Shown here piece by piece: positions 3,092 through 5,451 of a stretch of 5,451 bases of DNA. A program made the position numbers and the translations under genes. This stretch comes from Planctomycetota bacterium (GTDB taxonomy: Bacteria > Planctomycetota > Phycisphaerae > UBA1845 > PWPN01). The stretch is from positions 1 through 5,451 of the forward strand of contig JACQVT010000253.1 of the NCBI GenBank assembly GCA_016209665.1, read 5' to 3'. The notes beneath the pieces are model-generated. The model worked only from the letters and a program-made list of their open reading frames with translations, had not been told where the DNA came from and searched no databases. Positions within the stretch are counted from its first letter, which is position 1. Every line of letters starts with the position of its first letter.

Positions 3092-5451
3092 CCAGCACCC
3101 AGCCAGGAGGGTGGGGAGGCCACCAGCGGGTTCGCCGCCCGGTGTCCCGGTTGCGCCAGGCGGCCGGCGTGTCGCTGCTGCTGATCGTGGTCCTCGGCTA
3201 CGTGTGCTACCGCTATCTCACGGCGGAGGCACGTCTGCGCTACTTCGCCGAGCAGTGGTTGCAGGCCTTCACCGGCGGCGAGGCCCGGGTCGAGCGAGTG
3301 GAGTTCGCCCCGGCGTCCGGGCTGCACTTGGTGGGCGTCACGGTCGCCACGCCCGACACGGGTGACTTCCACCCCCTCGGCGCATCACTCGAGGAGCGCA
3401 CGGTCTTCTCCGCCGGCACCGTCCTGTTCCGCTTGCAGCCGTTCAGCATCATCTCCGGCGATCTGATCGTGCCCGAGATCATCGCGGTCAATCCGCGGTT
3501 GACGCTGGTCGATCGCACGTCCGACGGGCTGGGCAACTGGGAGGGCATGCTCGCCCGCCGCAAGCCGGGTAGACCGGGCAAGGGCCGCACCCGACTGCCT
3601 GGAATCCGGCTGCGCAACGTCGAGGTCCGGCAATACCGCCTGAACGAACGGGGCCGGCTCGGCGGTGTGGTGCAGACCTTCTACGCGGGCGCCCGGCCGC
3701 TGGCCGACCGGCCGCAGGTCTACGACCTCAGCGTCACCAAGATCGTCCCCGGCCAGGACGCCCAGACGTGGAGCGGGGAGGCCGGCCGCCTTCAGATCGA
3801 CATGGATACCCGGGCGGTCAGCGGTTCGCTGCCGTCGCTGTCGCTCGAGGAACTGCTGTTCGCCGCTCCGCCCGAGATTCACCGCTGGCTGGACCTGCTC
3901 GACCTGGGCGGCTATGTGCGGGCCGAGACGTTCCATTTCGACCCCAAGGCCGGAACGCAGGCCAGCCTGACCCTTCGCGACGCCCGCCTGTCGATTCCCA
4001 TCGACGATGTCGAAACGAGGCCGGCCCCGACGGGGCGCTACCTCCAGTTCTCGAACGTGGCGGGCAGCATCCAGTTCGACGGCGAGGCGGCCCAGGTCGA
4101 CTGGCAGGGGCTGTTCCGCCAAAGCGTCATGCAGGTCAGAGGCCGGCTCGTGCTGCCCGCGGGCGGCGGCGGGCTGGCAGGGCTGGGCTTCGACCTCGAA
4201 CTCACGGCCACGCAGGTGCCGTTGCCGCGGGCCGACGAACACACCAGCGAGCCCGAGAAACGGTTCGTCCGTCGCTGGGATCGGCTGGCCGCGTTCGTTT
4301 ACGACTTCGACGGACGCGGCAACGTCGATCTCGCCCTCAAGCTGCACAAGGAGGCCGGCCCGGACAAAGGCATCGAGTTCGTCGAGGGAGTCCTCAGGCC
4401 GCGCGGTACCTCGGCGGCCTTCCGGGAATTCCCGTATCGCCTGTTCGATATGGCCGGCGAGGTGCGGTTCCGCCGCGACGGCAAGATCGATCTGGTCGAG
4501 CTTACCGGCACGCACGGTGGCGGCCGGGTGACCATCAACGGCCAACTGAGCGGCCCGACCCGCCGCGACCGCGTGCGGCTGGACATCCAGGGCAAGAACA
4601 TCGCCCTTGACGCGGACCTGCTCGATTGCCTCCAGCCCGACGACCGTGAGCTGTGCCGGCGATTTCTGCGGCGAGCAAACCTCGATCTGGACATCAGGAT
4701 GGAACGTCCCGCCGCCCTTGACACGCCGCGCGGCTCTGCCGCTTTTGGTCGCCGAGGCGACCGCGGCGAGTCAAGGGCCGCCGCCGAGGGCCAGGAGTCG
4801 GTGCCGTGGACCTCCAGCGTCAACGCCACGTTCCTCGACGGGGAGTTCTTGTACGCCGGCTTTCCGTACCCGCTCGATCGGCTTCGAGGGCAGATGCGGA
4901 TCGGCGGCGGAACGATCCGTCTGAACGATCTGACCGGCCGCCATGGGAGCGCCACCGTGCGGGTATCGGGAACGGCTGCCCGGGATGGCGGCCAGGCAGA
5001 CGGCCTGGACCTGCGGTTGCAGGCGACGGATGTGCCGCTCGACGATGTCTTGGCCGCCGCGCTGCCCGTCGACGTCCGCGGCCTGTACCAGCGCTGCGCC
5101 CCGACCGGGCGGGCCGACATCAACGGACGGCTGTTCATCTCGGCTGCGGCCCTTGACTCGCCGCGGTCGCCGCGGCGACCAAAAGCGGCAGAACCGCGCG
5201 GCGTGTCAAGGGCGGGCGGGGACATGGAGTACGACCTGAACGCCCGCCTGAGCCGCGCGGACCTCAGCTTGCCGATGACGGAGAAGTCGTCCGCCGCGGC
5301 TCGGTTGACCGGAGTCGACGCCGAGCTGCACATCATGCCCGAACGACTGACCGTGCGATCGCTGAGGGGACGATTGGGCGACTCGCCCTTGACGATCGAA
5401 GGCAGCCTGGCGCTGGCCGGCACGGGACCGGCGATCTCAGTACGGGTGGCC
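3088..5451 (+). CDS. AsmA-like membrane-anchored repeat protein, 3' end outside window
   Basis: The 788 codons are open to the window edge without a stop. The N-terminus is short and basic, with one membrane helix at about residues 28-44 (GVSLLLIVVLGYVCY), then a long periplasmic region of beta-strand-rich repeats. This is the layout of AsmA/TamB/YhdP-type proteins, which form lipid-conducting grooves between inner and outer membranes; the assignment rests on architecture rather than a diagnostic motif. By eye there are at least four related units of about 93-96 residues: roughly 261-357, 397-489, 517-630 and 660-776. A shared end pattern is (L/V)xxLTGxHG..(V/I)xGxL. The last two units each hold a 21-residue Arg/Gly/Pro-rich insert (543-563, 688-708) encoded by inverted copies of one palindromic element. 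Removing these restores the length of the second unit. The GTG start overlaps the glycosyltransferase stop by 4 bases, implying coupled translation and probably a joint envelope role. The long open frame antisense to it is a GC-bias shadow. Confidence 0.75.
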   Translation, partial: MTSTQPGGWGGHQRVRRPVSRLRQAAGVSLLLIVVLGYVCYRYLTAEARLRYFAEQWLQAFTGGEARVERVEFAPASGLHLVGVTVATPDTGDFHPLGASLEERTVFSAGTVLFRLQPFSIISGDLIVPEIIAVNPRLTLVDRTSDGLGNWEGMLARRKPGRPGKGRTRLPGIRLRNVEVRQYRLNERGRLGGVVQTFYAGARPLADRPQVYDLSVTKIVPGQDAQTWSGEAGRLQIDMDTRAVSGSLPSLSLEELLFAAPPEIHRWLDLLDLGGYVRAETFHFDPKAGTQASLTLRDARLSIPIDDVETRPAPTGRYLQFSNVAGSIQFDGEAAQVDWQGLFRQSVMQVRGRLVLPAGGGGLAGLGFDLELTATQVPLPRADEHTSEPEKRFVRRWDRLAAFVYDFDGRGNVDLALKLHKEAGPDKGIEFVEGVLRPRGTSAAFREFPYRLFDMAGEVRFRRDGKIDLVELTGTHGGGRVTINGQLSGPTRRDRVRLDIQGKNIALDADLLDCLQPDDRELCRRFLRRANLDLDIRMERPAALDTPRGSAAFGRRGDRGESRAAAEGQESVPWTSSVNATFLDGEFLYAGFPYPLDRLRGQMRIGGGTIRLNDLTGRHGSATVRVSGTAARDGGQADGLDLRLQATDVPLDDVLAAALPVDVRGLYQRCAPTGRADINGRLFISAAALDSPRSPRRPKAAEPRGVSRAGGDMEYDLNARLSRADLSLPMTEKSSAAARLTGVDAELHIMPERLTVRSLRGRLGDSPLTIEGSLALAGTGPAISVRVA
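4715..4777 (+). repeat. 63-bp palindromic element, copy 1, in frame in AsmA-like gene
   Basis: Termini CCCTTGACACGCCGC (4715-4729) and its complement (4763-4777) form a 15-base outer stem with a single A-A mismatch. Inside are a 5-pair hairpin GCGGC-TCT-GCCGC (4730-4742), a TTTT linker (4743-4746) and a 7-pair hairpin GGTCGCC-GA-GGCGACC (4747-4762). Every base is thus accounted for in a three-way junction. Length is 21 codons and the element is read without stops as LDTPRGSAAF...GESR (residues 544-563). CCG lies on both sides (4712-4714 and 4778-4780). Those trinucleotides could be a 3-base target duplication or part of a larger element. The element is unnamed to my knowledge. Confidence 0.85.
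5150..5212 (-). repeat. 63-bp palindromic element, copy 2 (inverted), in frame in AsmA-like gene
   Basis: Reverse complement of copy 1 with 61 of 63 bases identical. The outer stem is 5150-5164 with 5198-5212, the 7-pair hairpin 5165-5180, the linker AAAA 5181-5184, and the smaller hairpin 5185-5197. Both differences spare the fold in element orientation: one is in a hairpin loop (5172), and the other (5193) turns a G-C pair into a G-U wobble. It has the same codon phase as copy 1 and encodes LDSPRSPRRPKAAEPRGVSR (residues 689-708). Similarity continues for 11 further bases at 5139-5149 against the complement of 4778-4788 (10 of 11). The real unit may therefore be nearer 74 bp, or the insertion sites may share sequence. 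Confidence 0.85.

Noticed and set aside
3105..3110. Perfect AGGAGG inside the AsmA-like gene as the true ribosome binding site
   Set aside because: The adjacent GTG (3111) has no spacing and is out of frame; the next in-frame GTG (3142) is 31 bases away, too far.
4715..4777. Cloverleaf element as a tRNA or structured ncRNA gene
   Set aside because: It lacks the anticodon and T-arm features and lengths of a tRNA, and lies in frame inside a gene in both orientations.
4715..5212. Element as an integron attC site or a classical REP/BIME
   Set aside because: No attC core GTTRRRY/RYYYAAC pair and no GTAG-type tetranucleotide at the base of the hairpins; no integrase or RAYT transposase gene in the window.
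3385..5423. Long antisense open frames (386 and 374 codons) covering the AsmA-like gene
   Set aside because: Typical GC-rich shadows: Arg/Ser- or Pro-rich translations, mutually overlapping, no start signals. The + frame is open for 788 codons with a membrane anchor and a coupled start.

Overview
The window is a GC-rich (strongly G/C at third codon positions) stretch of bacterial chromosome with three genes, all on the + strand and tightly packed. The long proline/arginine-rich proteins, the GT-C glycosyltransferase, the large AsmA-like protein and the near-leaderless starts suggest an environmental, possibly Planctomycetota-like, Gram-negative bacterium. That assignment is an impression from protein style, not a proven placement.

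Layout. (1) 36-1589: complete tilS, tRNA(Ile)-lysidine synthetase, with a perfect TATAAT box only 9 nt before its ATG. (2) 1590-1768: a short intergenic region almost filled by nested inverted repeats, ending in a TATCAT box just before the next start. (3) 1769-3091: a multi-pass GT39/ArnT-like glycosyltransferase. (4) 3088 to the window end: a large AsmA-like membrane-anchored protein that starts in a 4-base GTGA overlap with the glycosyltransferase stop and runs off the window. Genes 3 and 4 look like a translationally coupled envelope operon. tilS is a tRNA-modification housekeeping gene and is probably only a neighbour.

The most striking signal is repetitive DNA carried in frame inside all three genes. 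tilS has a 15-bp minisatellite (Gly-Ser/Pro-Pro-rich linker) just before its ATP-binding motif. The glycosyltransferase has a doublet of GC-rich hairpins (GGCGGGCATCC..GCCCGCC) in a loop between membrane helices. The AsmA-like gene carries two copies of a 63-bp palindromic element in opposite orientation, 61/63 identical. Each copy folds completely into a cloverleaf-like three-way junction, and each lies in the same codon phase. They also sit at the equivalent loop of two successive protein repeats; a neighbouring repeat lacks the element and is about 21 residues shorter. This looks like a small, protein-tolerated mobile palindrome, comparable in behaviour to the Rickettsia palindromic elements but with no sequence relation that I recognise.
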